Source of the DNA: Sinorhizobium arboris LMG 14919
GTDB lineage: Bacteria > Pseudomonadota > Alphaproteobacteria > Rhizobiales > Rhizobiaceae
NCBI RefSeq assembly: GCF_000427465.1
Contig: NZ_ATYB01000014.1
Span: forward strand, 2,979,058 to 3,043,057
DNA: 64,000 nt
Direction of reading: 5' to 3'
Below, piece after piece: positions 20,397-33,033 of the stretch. The first letter of the stretch is position 1. Each line of letters opens with the position of its first letter. A program made the position numbers and the translations under genes. Below the pieces are notes generated by a model. It did not search any database. It had not been told where the DNA came from and saw nothing but the letters and a program-made list of their open reading frames with translations.

Positions 20397-21040
20397 CACG
20401 CGGCCTTCTCCGTCGCCAGCTTCAGTCCGAGTGCGATGAAAACCATGCCACTTGCCCGGTCGATCCATTTGCTCGCACGCGTGAAGGCCGCCCGCATCCG
20501 CGGCGTCGTCATGAACAGGCTGACCCCGACGAACCAGAGGATCAGCGCGCTCGCCATGACGAGGCCGTAGCCGAACTTGACCGTCATCGGCGTATGGGCG
20601 CTCACGACCGTCGAAAAGATCGACAGGAAGAAGAAGACCGCCTTGGGGTTGAGCGCGTTGGCGGCAAAGCCGAGGCCGAAGGCCTTCAGCGCCGACTGGT
20701 GCCGACGGGCTTCGCCGGTTTCCGGCGCGTCTTCGACCGCGATTTCCGTCTGGCCGGCGCGAAGGGCCTTTACGCCGATATAGATGAGGTAGGCGACGCC
20801 GCACCATTTGACGACGTTGAAGAGGTAGATCGACTGCGAAATGATCAGCCCGAGGCCGAGAACGGTGTAGGTCACGTGGAACATCAGCGACGCGCCGATG
20901 CCGAAGGAGGTGATGACAGCCGAGCGGCGCCCGTGCACCAGCGACTGGCGCAGCACCATCGCGAGGTCGGCGCCGGGCGAAACGATGGCGAAAGAGAAGA
21001 TCGCCATTAGTGAAGCGAGTTCGATCAGATAGCTCATCAT
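20396..21040 (-). CDS. LysE/RhtB family translocator
   Basis: 214 aa starting at the first of two adjacent ATGs (21040); the 16-codon extension further upstream is not family-like. Six hydrophobic segments and the motif FAIVSPGADLAMVLRQSLVHGRRSAVITSF split over the first loop (PGAD replaces PGP) identify the RhtB/LysE amino-acid exporter family. It would export an amino acid or homoserine-lactone-like compound at the inner membrane. It is first in the three-gene unit with the secreted protein and SDR, 164 bp after sucB. Confidence 0.9.
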   Translation of the reverse strand: MMSYLIELASLMAIFSFAIVSPGADLAMVLRQSLVHGRRSAVITSFGIGASLMFHVTYTVLGLGLIISQSIYLFNVVKWCGVAYLIYIGVKALRAGQTEIAVEDAPETGEARRHQSALKAFGLGFAANALNPKAVFFFLSIFSTVVSAHTPMTVKFGYGLVMASALILWFVGVSLFMTTPRMRAAFTRASKWIDRASGMVFIALGLKLATEKAA

Positions 21041-21203
21041 GGTTTGCGTCCGGTGCTTACGATACCCAACTGTCCGGAATGCGCGCATAGCGTGCCACGG
21101 AAACCTAACCTTTGGTTCCGTGGCTGTCGATGCCCGTCAGACGCGCGTCCCGGCACAGGCATCGGTGGAGATGGAAACGGGGGCACGCGGCCCCCGCCAT
21201 TCC

Positions 21204-22451
<1,248 letters not shown>

Positions 22452-22571
22452 GAGTTTTGTTCCGTTGATCAGATTTCTGTTCTAGTTCTTTGAAACTACA
22501 CACTCCGGTCGGAAAATCGTTCAAACTTTCCTGGGAAGTGCTCGGCGATCGGCAGATCGTGGGGGACTTCG

Positions 22572-25568
22572 TCAGCCCCCCAGCGCGTCCTCGAGGAAGG
22601 CGGCAAGCTGCGCCAGATGCTTGGACATCAGGCCGGTTGCCGGCGAAGCGGCGGCCGGACGGCCGGTATAACGCACCCGCTGGTACTTGGCATCGATATG
22701 GGCAAGCACCCATTCCAGATAGGGATCGATGAACGACCAGGCGCCCATGTTCTTCGGCTCTTCCTGGCACCAGACCATCTCCGCATTGCGGAAGCGGCTG
22801 AGCTCGTTGATGAGAGCCTTGGCCGGGAACGGATAGAGCTGTTCGACGCGCAGCAGGTAGATGTCGTCGATGCCGCGCTTCTCGCGCTCCTCCAGAAGGT
22901 CGTAGTAGACCTTGCCTGAGCACATGACGACGCGGCGGATCTTCGAATCCTTCTGCAGCTTGATCGGACCGTCCTTGATGACCTCGGCATCGTCCCAGAG
23001 GAGACGGTGGAACGAGCTCTCGCCGGCCATTTCCGACAGGCTGGAGACCGCCCGCTTGTGACGCAGCAGCGACTTCGGCGTCATCAGGATTAACGGCTTG
23101 CGGAAGTCGCGCTTCACCTGGCGGCGCAGGATGTGGAAGTAGTTCGCCGGTGTCGTGACGTTGGCGACCTGCATGTTGTCTTCCGCGCAAAGCTGCAGGA
23201 AGCGTTCCAGGCGGGCGGAGGAATGCTCCGGTCCCTGACCTTCATAGCCGTGCGGCAGCAGGCAGACGAGACCCGACATGCGCAGCCACTTGCGCTCGCC
23301 CGACGAGATGAACTGGTCGAAGACCACCTGTGCGCCGTTGGCGAAGTCGCCGAACTGGGCTTCCCACAGCGTCAGTGCGTTCGGACGGGCGAGCGAATAG
23401 CCGTATTCGAAGCCGAGAACGGCTTCTTCCGAGAGCATGGAGTTGATGACCTCGTAACGCGCCTGCGTCGCCGACAGGTTGGCGAGCGGAATGTAGCGCT
23501 CTTCCGTCTCCTGATCGTAGAGGACTGAATGACGCTGCGAGAAGGTGCCGCGCTCGCAATCCTGACCGGACAGACGGATTTTGGTGCCCTCGGTGACGAG
23601 AGTACCGAAGGCGAGCGCTTCGGCCATCGCCCAGTCGATGCCCTCGCCGGTCTGGATCATGTTGGCGCGGTTTTCCATGAAGCGCTGGATGGTGCGATGC
23701 GCGTTGAAGCCGGCCGGAATTTCGGACAGCTTGCGGCCGACCTCCTTCAGCTGCTTCATCGGCACCGAGGTCCGTCCGCGGCGCTGCTCATCCTGATTGT
23801 CGGCCGTACGCAGACCCGACCAGGCACCGTCGAGCCAGTCGGCCTTGTTCGGCTTGTAGGACTGGCCGGCCTCGAATTCCTGTTCGAGATGGGCGCGCCA
23901 ATCGGCCTTCATCTTCTCGACTTCGCCTTCGCTGATCAGGCCCTCGGCGATCAGCCGGTCCGAATAGAGCTGGACGACGGTCTTGTGCGCGCGGATCGCC
24001 TTGTACATCTTCGGCTGCGTGAACGCCGGCTCGTCGCCCTCGTTATGACCGAAGCGGCGGTAGCAGAACATGTCGATGACGACCGGCTTGTGGAATTTCA
24101 TCCGGAACTCGGTCGCGACCTTGGCGGCATAGACGACGGCTTCCGGATCGTCACCGTTCACGTGGAAGATCGGCGCCTCGATCATCTTCGCCACATCAGA
24201 CGGATAGGGCGAGGAGCGCGAGAAGGCCGGGTTCGTCGTGAAGCCGATCTGGTTGTTGATGATGAAGTGCACCGTGCCGCCGACACGATGCCCGCGCAGG
24301 CCCGAGAGCCCGAGAATTTCGGCGACCACACCCTGGCCGGCAAAAGCCGCGTCGCCATGCAGAATCAGCGGCATGACCTTGACGCGTTCGCGCAGCGGAA
24401 TGATGTCGCCTTCGAATACGGTCGCTATCTGGTCCTGCTTGGCGCGCGCCTTGCCCATGACGACCGGATTGACGATCTCGAGATGCGACGGGTTTGCCGT
24501 CAGCGACAGGTGCACCTTATTGCCGTCGAACTCGCGGTCCGAGGAAGCGCCGAGGTGATACTTGACGTCGCCGGAACCTTCCACGTCATCGGGGGTGTAG
24601 GAGCCGCCCTTGAACTCGTGAAAGATGGCGCGGTGCGGCTTGGCCATGACCTGGGAGAGAACGTTGAGGCGGCCGCGATGCGCCATGCCAAGCACGATCT
24701 CCTTGAGACCGAGCTGGCCGCCGCGCTTGATGATCTGCTCAAGCGCCGGGATCAGCGATTCGCCGCCGTCGACGCCGAAGCGCTTCGTGCCCTTGTACTT
24801 GACGTCGATGAACTGCTCGAAGCCTTCCGCCTCGATGAGCTTCTGCAGGATCGCCTTCTTGCCCTCGGGGGTGAATTCGACGCCCTTGTCCGGCCCTTCG
24901 ATGCGTTCCTGTATCCAGGCCTTCTCTTCCGGGTTGGACATATGCATGAATTCGACGCCGATGGTCGAGCAATAGGTCCGCTCGAGGATCTCGACCATCT
25001 CGCGCACGGTCGCGTATTCGAGGCCGAGCACGTTGTCGATGAAGATCTTGCGGTCGTAGTCCTTCTCTTCGAAGCCGTAGGTCTTCGGAGAGAGTTCGTC
25101 GTAATCCTCGACCGGGTCGGCAAGGCCGAGCGGGTCGAGCTTGGCGTGCAGGTGACCGCGCATGCGGTAAGCGCGGATCATCATGATCGCGCGGACGGAA
25201 TCGCGCGTCGACTGATGCACCTCGGCCTCGCTGAGGGGGACGCCGGCTGCGGCAGCGACCTCCTCGGCCTTCGCCTTGACCTTCTTTTCGATGACCTTTT
25301 CGACCGTGCCCCAGTCGCCGTCGAGGGCCGAGACGAGTTCACCATTGGCGGGAATCGGCCAGTTCTGCTTCTTCCAGGAGGCGCCCTTGGCCGCTCTCAC
25401 CACATCTTCGGGCCGATCGGCAAGCGCCTTGAAAAAAGACTGCCACTCGGCCGAAACGGATGAGGGGTCCGCTTCATAGCGCGCATGGAGCTGCTCGATA
25501 TAGGCGGCATTGGCGCCGTCCAGAAAGGATGTGAGCTGGAATTGCTCGTTGGCCTCTTGCCTTGTCAT
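22572..25568 (-). CDS. sucA: 2-Oxoglutarate dehydrogenase E1 component
   Basis: 998 aa, full length. The E1-specific N-terminal segment (NEQFQLTSFLDGANAAYIEQL) binds E2, and the thiamine diphosphate core shows GMAHRGRLNVL, HGDAAFAGQGVVAE and NNQIGFTT near residues 270-430. The C-terminal transketolase domain includes PHGYEGQGPEHSSARLERFL. It decarboxylates 2-oxoglutarate and succinylates the E2 lipoyl group. It is separated from sucD by a 273-bp spacer containing a hairpin and a palindromic repeat, unlike the 6-bp sucC-sucD gap. Confidence 0.98.
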   Translation of the reverse strand: MTRQEANEQFQLTSFLDGANAAYIEQLHARYEADPSSVSAEWQSFFKALADRPEDVVRAAKGASWKKQNWPIPANGELVSALDGDWGTVEKVIEKKVKAKAEEVAAAAGVPLSEAEVHQSTRDSVRAIMMIRAYRMRGHLHAKLDPLGLADPVEDYDELSPKTYGFEEKDYDRKIFIDNVLGLEYATVREMVEILERTYCSTIGVEFMHMSNPEEKAWIQERIEGPDKGVEFTPEGKKAILQKLIEAEGFEQFIDVKYKGTKRFGVDGGESLIPALEQIIKRGGQLGLKEIVLGMAHRGRLNVLSQVMAKPHRAIFHEFKGGSYTPDDVEGSGDVKYHLGASSDREFDGNKVHLSLTANPSHLEIVNPVVMGKARAKQDQIATVFEGDIIPLRERVKVMPLILHGDAAFAGQGVVAEILGLSGLRGHRVGGTVHFIINNQIGFTTNPAFSRSSPYPSDVAKMIEAPIFHVNGDDPEAVVYAAKVATEFRMKFHKPVVIDMFCYRRFGHNEGDEPAFTQPKMYKAIRAHKTVVQLYSDRLIAEGLISEGEVEKMKADWRAHLEQEFEAGQSYKPNKADWLDGAWSGLRTADNQDEQRRGRTSVPMKQLKEVGRKLSEIPAGFNAHRTIQRFMENRANMIQTGEGIDWAMAEALAFGTLVTEGTKIRLSGQDCERGTFSQRHSVLYDQETEERYIPLANLSATQARYEVINSMLSEEAVLGFEYGYSLARPNALTLWEAQFGDFANGAQVVFDQFISSGERKWLRMSGLVCLLPHGYEGQGPEHSSARLERFLQLCAEDNMQVANVTTPANYFHILRRQVKRDFRKPLILMTPKSLLRHKRAVSSLSEMAGESSFHRLLWDDAEVIKDGPIKLQKDSKIRRVVMCSGKVYYDLLEEREKRGIDDIYLLRVEQLYPFPAKALINELSRFRNAEMVWCQEEPKNMGAWSFIDPYLEWVLAHIDAKYQRVRYTGRPAAASPATGLMSKHLAQLAAFLEDALGG

Positions 25569-25750
25569 GGTCTCTCGCGGGCTTCCGCCCGCCTCCTGAC
25601 TTAAGTTGGTGTGCCGGGTTTGTCCCGGTCATGTTTGCCTTCTGCGTTTTTTCAACGGTCGGGCGCATCGTTCCGGCTGCGTCGGGCACGGTTCGGGCTG
25701 GTCGCCATCTGCGCCGCGCCCGGCGCTCATCATCGTATCTTTCGTGGCTC

Positions 25751-25781
25751 CAATGGGGCGGCTTGGCCGACCGCCCCATTG
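25751..25781. other. Hairpin in the sucD-sucA spacer
   Basis: A perfect 11-bp inverted repeat (CAATGGGGCGG at 25751-25761, CCGCCCCATTG at 25771-25781) with a 9-nt loop. There is no T-run on the minus strand after it. It lies 60 bp downstream of the sucD stop and could be an RNA stabiliser or attenuator within the mdh-sucCDAB transcript. Confidence 0.6.
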
Positions 25782-25785
25782 CAAG

Positions 25786-25832
25786 GTGCCACAGCGACCT
25801 TTGCGCGTCCCGGAGGACGCGCGGCGCTGCAG
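25786..25832. repeat. 47-bp palindromic repeat (type 2), copy B
   Basis: Second copy of the type 2 palindrome, with GCGCGTCC/GGACGCGC arms and the shared CGGCGCTGCAG end. It lies directly after the hairpin and 10 bp before the sucD stop region. Confidence 0.7.
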
Positions 25833-25841
25833 GAGAGTTCG

Positions 25842-26744
25842 TCAGCCCTTCAGGACTTCGACCAGCGTCTTGCCGAGGCGGGCAGGCGACGGCGAAACAC
25901 GGATCCCGGCCGATTCCATCGCCGCGATCTTGTCTTCCGCGCCGCCCTTGCCGCCGGAGATGACGGCACCGGCATGGCCCATGGTGCGGCCGGGAGGAGC
26001 CGTGCGGCCCGCAATGAAGCCGACCATCGGCTTCTTGCGGCCGCGCTTTGCCTCGTCCTTCAGGAACTGCGCCGCTTCCTCTTCCGCCGAGCCGCCGATC
26101 TCGCCGATCATGATGATCGACTTCGTCTCGTCGTCGGCAAGGAACATTTCCAGCACGTCGATGAACTCGGTGCCCTTGACCGGGTCGCCGCCGATGCCGA
26201 CTGCCGTCGTCTGGCCGAGGCCTTCATTGGTGGTCTGGAACACCGCCTCGTAGGTGAGCGTGCCGGAGCGCGAAAGCACGCCGACCGAACCCTTGCGGAA
26301 GATGTTGCCGGGCATGATGCCGATCTTGCACTCGTCGGGCGTCAGAACGCCCGGGCAGTTCGGACCGATGAGGCGCGAAGACGACCTTTCGAGCCGCGCC
26401 TTGACCTTCACCATGTCGGCGACCGGAATACCCTCGGTGATGCAGACGATGAGCGGGATTTCGGCGTCGATGGCCTCGATGATCGCCGCCGCGGCGCCGG
26501 CCGGCGGAACATAGATCACGGAAGCGTTGGCGCCGGTCGCGTCGCGCCCTTCGGCAACGGTAGCGAAGATCGGCAGTTGCTCGCCCTTGGCGCCGGCCCA
26601 GGTCTCGCCGCCCTTCTTCGGGTGGATGCCGCCGACCATCTTGGTGCCGTTGTAGGCAAGTGCCTGTTCGGTGTGGAAGGTACCGGTCTTGCCGGTTAGG
26701 CCCTGAACGAGAACCTTGGTGTCTTTGTTGATCAGGATGGACAT
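25842..26744 (-). CDS. sucD: Succinyl-CoA synthetase alpha subunit
   Basis: 300 aa. The N-terminal CoA-binding Rossmann domain includes [15 protein letters not shown] and the active-site phosphohistidine is H257 in [18 protein letters not shown]. It forms the phosphorylated intermediate in succinyl-CoA + ADP/GDP + Pi to succinate + NTP. The start lies 6 bp after the sucC stop. Confidence 0.98.
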   Translation of the reverse strand: MSILINKDTKVLVQGLTGKTGTFHTEQALAYNGTKMVGGIHPKKGGETWAGAKGEQLPIFATVAEGRDATGANASVIYVPPAGAAAAIIEAIDAEIPLIVCITEGIPVADMVKVKARLERSSSRLIGPNCPGVLTPDECKIGIMPGNIFRKGSVGVLSRSGTLTYEAVFQTTNEGLGQTTAVGIGGDPVKGTEFIDVLEMFLADDETKSIIMIGEIGGSAEEEAAQFLKDEAKRGRKKPMVGFIAGRTAPPGRTMGHAGAVISGGKGGAEDKIAAMESAGIRVSPSPARLGKTLVEVLKG

Positions 26745-26750
26745 GAAACC

Positions 26751-27947
26751 TCAGGCTCCCTTCACGGCTGCAACGATCTTCTGGGCGGCATCGTCCAGAT
26801 CATCGGCGGAAATCACGTTGAGGCCCGATTCGTTGATGATCTTCTTGCCGAGCTCGACATTGGTGCCTTCCAGGCGCACGACGAGCGGCACCTTGAGGCC
26901 GACTTCCTTGACCGCTGCAAGCACGCCTTCGGCGATGACATCGCATTTCATGATGCCGCCGAAGATGTTGACGAGGATGCCCTTGACCGCCGGATCGGCA
27001 GTAATGATCTTGAAGGCCTGCGTGACCTTCTCCTTCGAGGCGCCGCCGCCGACGTCGAGGAAGTTGGCGGGCTCGGCGCCGTAGAGCTTGATGATGTCCA
27101 TCGTCGCCATGGCGAGGCCGGCGCCGTTGACCATACAGCCGATATTTCCGTCGAGGGCGACATAGGCGAGGTCGTATTTCGACGCTTCGATTTCCTTCTC
27201 GTCCTCTTCCGTCGTGTCGCGCAGCGCGACCACATCCTCATGGCGGAAGAGCGCATTGCCGTCGAAGGAGACCTTGGCGTCGAGGACGCGCATGCGGCCG
27301 TTCTTCATGACGATCAGCGGATTGACCTCCAGCAGGCTCATGTCCTTTTCAACGAAGGCCTTGTAGAGGATCGGGAAGAGCTTCTCGGCGTCGGCACGCG
27401 CTTCGCCTTCGAGTTTCAGCGCGTCGGTCAGCGTTTTCAGATCTTCTGCGGTCACACCCTTGTCCGGGTCGATCGCGACGGTGACGATCTTCTCCGGCGT
27501 ATGTTCGGCGACCGCTTCGATGTCCATGCCGCCCTCGGTCGAAACGACGAAGGCCACGCGACCGACGGAGCGATCGACGAGGATCGAGAGGTAGAGCTCG
27601 CGCTCGATATCGGCGCCGTCCTCGATATAGAGGCGGTTGACCTGTTTGCCGGCCGGGCCGGTCTGCTTGGTCACCAGCGTGTTGCCGAGCATTTCCCTGG
27701 CATTGGCGACGACTTCGTCGACCGACTTGGCCAGGCGTACGCCGCCCTTGGAATCGGCGCCGAGTTCCTTGAACTTGCCCTTGCCGCGACCACCGGCATG
27801 GATCTGGCTCTTCACCACGTAAAGCGGTCCCGGCAGCTTCTTGGCAGCCGCTTCGGCTTCGTCGGCGGAGAAGATCGCGACGCCTTCCGCGACCGGCGCG
27901 CCATAGCTCTTCAACAGAGCCTTGGCCTGGTATTCATGGATGTTCAT
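26751..27947 (-). CDS. sucC: Succinyl-CoA synthetase beta subunit
   Basis: 398 aa ATP-grasp protein. [19 protein letters not shown] is the family's N-terminal signature, and the ATP-grasp domain ([15 protein letters not shown]) and the C-terminal CoA-ligase domain ([16 protein letters not shown]) are complete. It supplies nucleotide and succinate binding. It lies 33 bp after mdh and 6 bp before sucD. Confidence 0.98.
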   Translation of the reverse strand: MNIHEYQAKALLKSYGAPVAEGVAIFSADEAEAAAKKLPGPLYVVKSQIHAGGRGKGKFKELGADSKGGVRLAKSVDEVVANAREMLGNTLVTKQTGPAGKQVNRLYIEDGADIERELYLSILVDRSVGRVAFVVSTEGGMDIEAVAEHTPEKIVTVAIDPDKGVTAEDLKTLTDALKLEGEARADAEKLFPILYKAFVEKDMSLLEVNPLIVMKNGRMRVLDAKVSFDGNALFRHEDVVALRDTTEEDEKEIEASKYDLAYVALDGNIGCMVNGAGLAMATMDIIKLYGAEPANFLDVGGGASKEKVTQAFKIITADPAVKGILVNIFGGIMKCDVIAEGVLAAVKEVGLKVPLVVRLEGTNVELGKKIINESGLNVISADDLDDAAQKIVAAVKGA

Positions 27948-27980
27948 GGGTTCTTTCCTGTCTGATAGGCCGGATGGCGG

Positions 27981-28973
<993 letters not shown>

Positions 28974-29091
28974 TCAAGGCCTGAAACGCGGCAAACGCCA
29001 AACCTTCGCGAAAGCCCTTAAACGGCAAAGGGAAAAATATCAATCGATACTTTTTGGCGGAACAATTTCAATCGGTTAGATCGTAAAATTC

Positions 29092-29105
29092 TTACGTAAA
29101 CGTAA
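29092..29105. promoter_or_regulatory. Palindrome upstream of mdh, possible operator
   Basis: TTACGTAAACGTAA is a 5-bp inverted repeat (TTACG/CGTAA) with a 4-bp centre in an AT-rich tract 149-162 bp upstream of the mdh start. It has the form of a dimeric regulator site. No known consensus was assigned. Confidence 0.35.
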
Positions 29106-29125
29106 TAGTTTGCGATAGCGGACCG

Positions 29126-30280
29126 TCATTCCGCCGGTGTTTTTGCCGGATGTGCCGCAGCATATTCCCGGCTCTGCATCTCGATGAGACGCGAAACGGT
29201 GCGGTCGAACTCGAAGCCTTCCGTACCCTTCCTGGCGGTCAGCAGATGCTGCGGTTCGGCGACGGCCGAGGCGAACAGGCGGGCGCCCTGGTCATAGAGG
29301 GCGTCGACCAGGATGATGAAGCGCTTCGTCTCGTTGCGCAGGTGCGGCCCGAGATGCGGAACGTGGTCGAGGAAGATGGTGCTGTACTGCGCGACGATCG
29401 CAAGATAGTCGGCGGCACCGAGAGGTTGCGCGCACAGGTCGGCAAAGGTGAACCGCGCGGCCTGGCCGGCGGCCGCCGGCACGCGGATCGTTCGCCCCTT
29501 GCGGCCGATCTCGGCCGGGGCGACCGGCGCTCCGCTCGTCTCCCGATACCAGGCGCGGTCCATCGCGGCTTCCGTTTCCGGGCCTAGCGGCGACAGCCAC
29601 ACGGGCGTCCCATCGGTCTTGCCGAGACGGTAGTCCGTTTCCGTATCGAGCGAGACGATCTCGGCATTCGCCTTCAGGAGATCGATGAACGGCGTGAAGA
29701 GACCGCGATTGAGACCGTCGCGATAGAGATTGTCCGGCTCGACGTTGGAGGTCGCCACAAGCACGCAGCCCTTGGCGAACAGTTCGCCGAAGAGCCGCGC
29801 CAGGATCATCGCATCGGCGATGTCGGTAACGGTGAACTCGTCGAAACACAGAAGCCGCGCTTCGCCGAAGAGATCGGAGGCGACCGGCGGGATCGGATCG
29901 GCCTGCTTCGTCTCGCCGTTCTTGAGCTTCTGCCGATGCCTGTAGATGCGCTCGTGCACATCGGCCATGAATTCGTGGAAATGGGCGCGGCGCTTGCGCT
30001 GGATCGGCACCGCGTCGAAGAACATGTCCATCAGCATGGTCTTGCCGCGCCCCACGCCGCCGTGGATATAGAGGCCCTTGACAGCCGGCTGGTCCTTCCT
30101 GCGCGCCGCAAAGAGCCAGCCGAGCGCATTGGTCTTGCGCGAGGGGCGGCTTGCCAGGAGATCCGCCGTCAGGCGGTCGAGCCTCCTCGCGATTGCGAGC
30201 TGAGCGGGGTCGCGCTGCCGCTCGCCGGCTGCGACGAGCGCCTCGAGCTTGTGGATGATGCTGTCGTCAGGGTTGAGCAC
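29126..30280 (-). CDS. zapE: Cell division protein ZapE (AFG1-family ATPase)
   Basis: 384 aa from a GTG at 30280; an upstream ATG at 30352 would add a glycine/arginine-rich tail not typical of the family. Walker A GGVGRGKT is at residues 74-81, Walker B LLCFDEFTVTDI near 135-146, and the ATSNVEPDNLYRDGLNR sensor region follows. ZapE/AFG1 proteins are AAA+ ATPases that act at the Z-ring in bacteria and in respiratory-complex assembly in mitochondria. The gene lies upstream of mdh on the same strand, separated by an AT-rich region. Confidence 0.9.
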   Translation of the reverse strand: MLNPDDSIIHKLEALVAAGERQRDPAQLAIARRLDRLTADLLASRPSRKTNALGWLFAARRKDQPAVKGLYIHGGVGRGKTMLMDMFFDAVPIQRKRRAHFHEFMADVHERIYRHRQKLKNGETKQADPIPPVASDLFGEARLLCFDEFTVTDIADAMILARLFGELFAKGCVLVATSNVEPDNLYRDGLNRGLFTPFIDLLKANAEIVSLDTETDYRLGKTDGTPVWLSPLGPETEAAMDRAWYRETSGAPVAPAEIGRKGRTIRVPAAAGQAARFTFADLCAQPLGAADYLAIVAQYSTIFLDHVPHLGPHLRNETKRFIILVDALYDQGARLFASAVAEPQHLLTARKGTEGFEFDRTVSRLIEMQSREYAAAHPAKTPAE

Positions 30281-30394
30281 GATGCGTCCAGGGCCGCCAT
30301 GGCCGTTTGGAGGAGGATGGCGGCCGCGGCGGCGGAAGGCGCTCTGCCGCATCCCGCCCCTTGTCCGGCCGCAAGACCGGCCGTGAGTTGGTCG

Positions 30395-30934
30395 TTAGCG
30401 GCTGAGGCTGACCGGCTGCCCGCCGTTGGTCGAACCGTCGAAGCGCGCATCGGCGGTCTTGTAGAGCCGAGCGATCGGATTGCCGCTGCGGTCCTTGAGA
30501 ACGACCTGCTTGCCCGCCACTTCCCACGATCCCATGGTCGTCAGCTCGCCGGCGCAGCCGCGGGTGCCGCCGCGCGAACCGCTGCCGAGATTGGTGAGCG
30601 TCAGGAACATGTCGCAGGAACTGCCGGCGCTCGAAACCCGCCAGTTGCCGACCATGGACTCTTTCGTCACATCGAGCGCATTGCTGGCTGCGGCCACTTC
30701 CGTACCGGCCGACGCGCCGGGCGCGGCGGTGCCTCCCGTCGGCGCGGCCGGGAACTGCGACGCACCGGCCGGAGGCGGCAATTGCCCCGTCGAGACGGTA
30801 GGTACTGGTTGCGCCTGCAGGGGAGCGGGAGCGCGAGAAACATCCTGAGAACCGAAACCACCGAAGGACGTCCGCTGGCATCCGGTCAGCGCAAGTACAA
30901 CCGCCAACCCGACCGCCGCATGTGAAACCCGCAT
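30395..30934 (-). CDS. Omp19-like outer membrane lipoprotein, Inh-type protease inhibitor domain
   Basis: 179 aa. The signal peptide ends in a lipobox LTGC with lipidated C19. A proline/glycine-rich linker follows, then a C-terminal AprI/Inh-like domain with [35 protein letters not shown] and [18 protein letters not shown]. The overall layout and the last residues closely resemble Brucella Omp19, a surface lipoprotein that inhibits proteases. It would sit in the outer membrane. Upstream of the ATG lies an AT-rich stretch (30970s) with a possible -10 element. It is 114 bp upstream of zapE. Confidence 0.85.
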   Translation of the reverse strand: MRVSHAAVGLAVVLALTGCQRTSFGGFGSQDVSRAPAPLQAQPVPTVSTGQLPPPAGASQFPAAPTGGTAAPGASAGTEVAAASNALDVTKESMVGNWRVSSAGSSCDMFLTLTNLGSGSRGGTRGCAGELTTMGSWEVAGKQVVLKDRSGNPIARLYKTADARFDGSTNGGQPVSLSR

Positions 30935-31075
30935 ATCTTCACCCCCGATATTGTCCGCGAACCATGATGCAACGCGATAATATAGGCCGAATTACAGCAA
31001 AACCACCTTTCAAATCAAGGCAAGCCTTTTGGCGCCCGGTAGTTGCAGGATTGAGACGCCCGTCGAATCCGCCGT

Positions 31076-32146
31076 TCAGAGGGCCGCGCCCGTCTGCCGG
31101 TCGAAGACATAAACCTGGCTGCGGTCCATTGCCGCCTTGAAGAGTGTTCCATGGCGGGCCGGGTGGTCGCCGTCGACGACGGCGGTTACCTGTTCCCCGG
31201 CGAATTCGAAGAGGACATGCGTCTGGGCACCGGTCGGCTCGACCAGCAGCGTCTGGCCGGCAATGGCATTGCCCTCCCCGCCCGCGATGAAATGTTCCGG
31301 GCGCAACCCGATCCGGACCGCTTGGCCGATGCGCACCTTGCGTTCCGGCGCGATGCGGATCGCCGATCCGTCGCTGAGGCGCACCGCCGGCTCCCCGTCC
31401 TCGGCATCGACCGTTCCGTCGAGGACGTTCATGGCCGGGGAGCCGATGAAACCCGCGACGAAGAGGTTGGCGGGCGTGCGGTAGAGCTCCAGCGGCGTGC
31501 CCACCTGCTCAATCCTGCCGCCGTTCAAGACGACGATGCGGTCGGCGAGCGTCATCGCCTCGATCTGGTCATGGGTCACGTAGATCGAGGTGGTGGCGAC
31601 CTTCTGGTGCAAAGCCTTGATCTCGGTGCGCATCTGCACCCGGAGCTTGGCATCGAGATTGGAGAGCGGCTCGTCGAACAGGAAGACGGCCGGGTCACGG
31701 ACGATCGCGCGGCCCATCGCCACGCGCTGGCGCTGGCCGCCGGAAAGCTGGCTCGGCTTGCGATCGAGAAGCTCCGTCAGCGCCAGCATGCGGGCCGCCT
31801 CGCCCACCTTTTTGTCGATCTCGGGACGGGAGAGACCGGAGAGCTTGAGGTTGAAGCCCATGTTCTCGGCGACCGACATGTGCGGGTAGAGCGCGTAGGA
31901 CTGGAAGACCATGGCGATGTTGCGCTCGCGCGGCGTCAGCGGATTGACCACCGTGCCGCCGATCAGCACCTCGCCGTCGCTGATCTCCTCCAATCCGGCG
32001 ATCATGCGCAGCAAGGTGGATTTGCCGCAGCCGGAGGGACCGACGAGCGCGATGAATTCACCCTCCGCGATCGAGAGAGATACACCGTGGACCACCTCGA
32101 GCGCAGCATAGCTCTTGCGGATGTCCCTGAGTTCGACCGATGCCAT
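31076..32146 (-). CDS. Carbohydrate ABC transporter ATP-binding protein (UgpC/MalK type)
   Basis: 356 aa from the ATG at 32146. Walker [10 protein letters not shown] is at residues 36-44, signature LSGGQ at 134-138 and Walker B FLFDEP at 155-160, with the MalK-type C-terminal OB/TOBE regulatory domain (GLRPEHF). It energises the two permeases encoded immediately upstream, in the cytoplasm. It is the last gene of the transporter operon, 38 bp after the MalG-type permease. Confidence 0.94.
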   Translation of the reverse strand: MASVELRDIRKSYAALEVVHGVSLSIAEGEFIALVGPSGCGKSTLLRMIAGLEEISDGEVLIGGTVVNPLTPRERNIAMVFQSYALYPHMSVAENMGFNLKLSGLSRPEIDKKVGEAARMLALTELLDRKPSQLSGGQRQRVAMGRAIVRDPAVFLFDEPLSNLDAKLRVQMRTEIKALHQKVATTSIYVTHDQIEAMTLADRIVVLNGGRIEQVGTPLELYRTPANLFVAGFIGSPAMNVLDGTVDAEDGEPAVRLSDGSAIRIAPERKVRIGQAVRIGLRPEHFIAGGEGNAIAGQTLLVEPTGAQTHVLFEFAGEQVTAVVDGDHPARHGTLFKAAMDRSQVYVFDRQTGAAL

Positions 32147-32184
32147 ATGCTTTTCTCCTTGGAACGATGGGTCGGGGAAGGGGC

Positions 32185-33033
32185 TCAGGATTTCACCGCG
32201 CCGGCCGTAAGCCCGGCGATGATGTGCTTCTGGGCGAGAAAGAAGACGATGACCGTCGGCAGGATCGTCAGCGTGATGAAGGCGAGCACGAGCTGCCAAT
32301 CGGTCCCGAACTCGCCGCGATAGACCATGATGCCGAGCGGCCAGGGATATTTCGTCTCCGTGTTCAGCATGATCAGCGGCAGGATGTAGCTGTTCCAGCT
32401 GTGCACGAAGGTGATGATGCCGACTGTCGAGACGATGGGGCGCGATAGCGGCAGGGAAATGTACCAGAAGAAGCGGATGTAGCCGCAGCCGTCGACGAAG
32501 GCGGCCTGGAAGAGTTCTTCCGGCAGGTTCCTGAAATAATTGCGGAAAAGCAGGATGCTCATGCCGAGGCCGAAGGCGACCTGGGGCAGGATCACGCCCC
32601 AATAGGTGTCGAGCAGACCGAGATCGCGGATGCGGATGAAGAGCGGCAGGATAGCCGTTGCCGCCGGGAACATGAGTCCGATCAGGAAGTAGTTCAGCAA
32701 ATGGTTCGAGCCGAAGAACCTGACATGGGCGAAGGTGAAGGCGGCCATGGCCGAAACGATGACGGTCAGCACCACCGTTGCGGCGGCGATGAACAGCGAG
32801 TTCAGCATCTGCCGCCAGTAGCGGTCGCCGAAAAGGATATCGAGATAGTTCGACCACAGCCATTCGGAAGGCAGGCCGAAAGGATTGACGCGCAGGTCGC
32901 CGAGCGACTTGAAGCCGCCAAGCGCCGTGGTGACCAGGGGCAGCAAGACCAGCACCGCCACCAGTGACAGCGACACATAGAGATAGAGGCGGCTGGCTGC
33001 GGTCATGCGAACGGAAGAAGTCGTGTCAGTCAT
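32185..33033 (-). CDS. Carbohydrate ABC transporter permease, MalG type
   Basis: 282 aa, six transmembrane segments. The cytoplasmic EAA-loop region is the [23 protein letters not shown] segment. It pairs with the MalF-type permease encoded before it, whose stop it overlaps by 8 bp (33026-33033), pointing to translational coupling. Confidence 0.92.
   Translation of the reverse strand: MTDTTSSVRMTAASRLYLYVSLSLVAVLVLLPLVTTALGGFKSLGDLRVNPFGLPSEWLWSNYLDILFGDRYWRQMLNSLFIAAATVVLTVIVSAMAAFTFAHVRFFGSNHLLNYFLIGLMFPAATAILPLFIRIRDLGLLDTYWGVILPQVAFGLGMSILLFRNYFRNLPEELFQAAFVDGCGYIRFFWYISLPLSRPIVSTVGIITFVHSWNSYILPLIMLNTETKYPWPLGIMVYRGEFGTDWQLVLAFITLTILPTVIVFFLAQKHIIAGLTAGAVKS

Noticed and set aside
23529..25463. 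644-codon plus-strand frame inside sucA
   Set aside because: Shadow of the sucA reading frame on the opposite strand.
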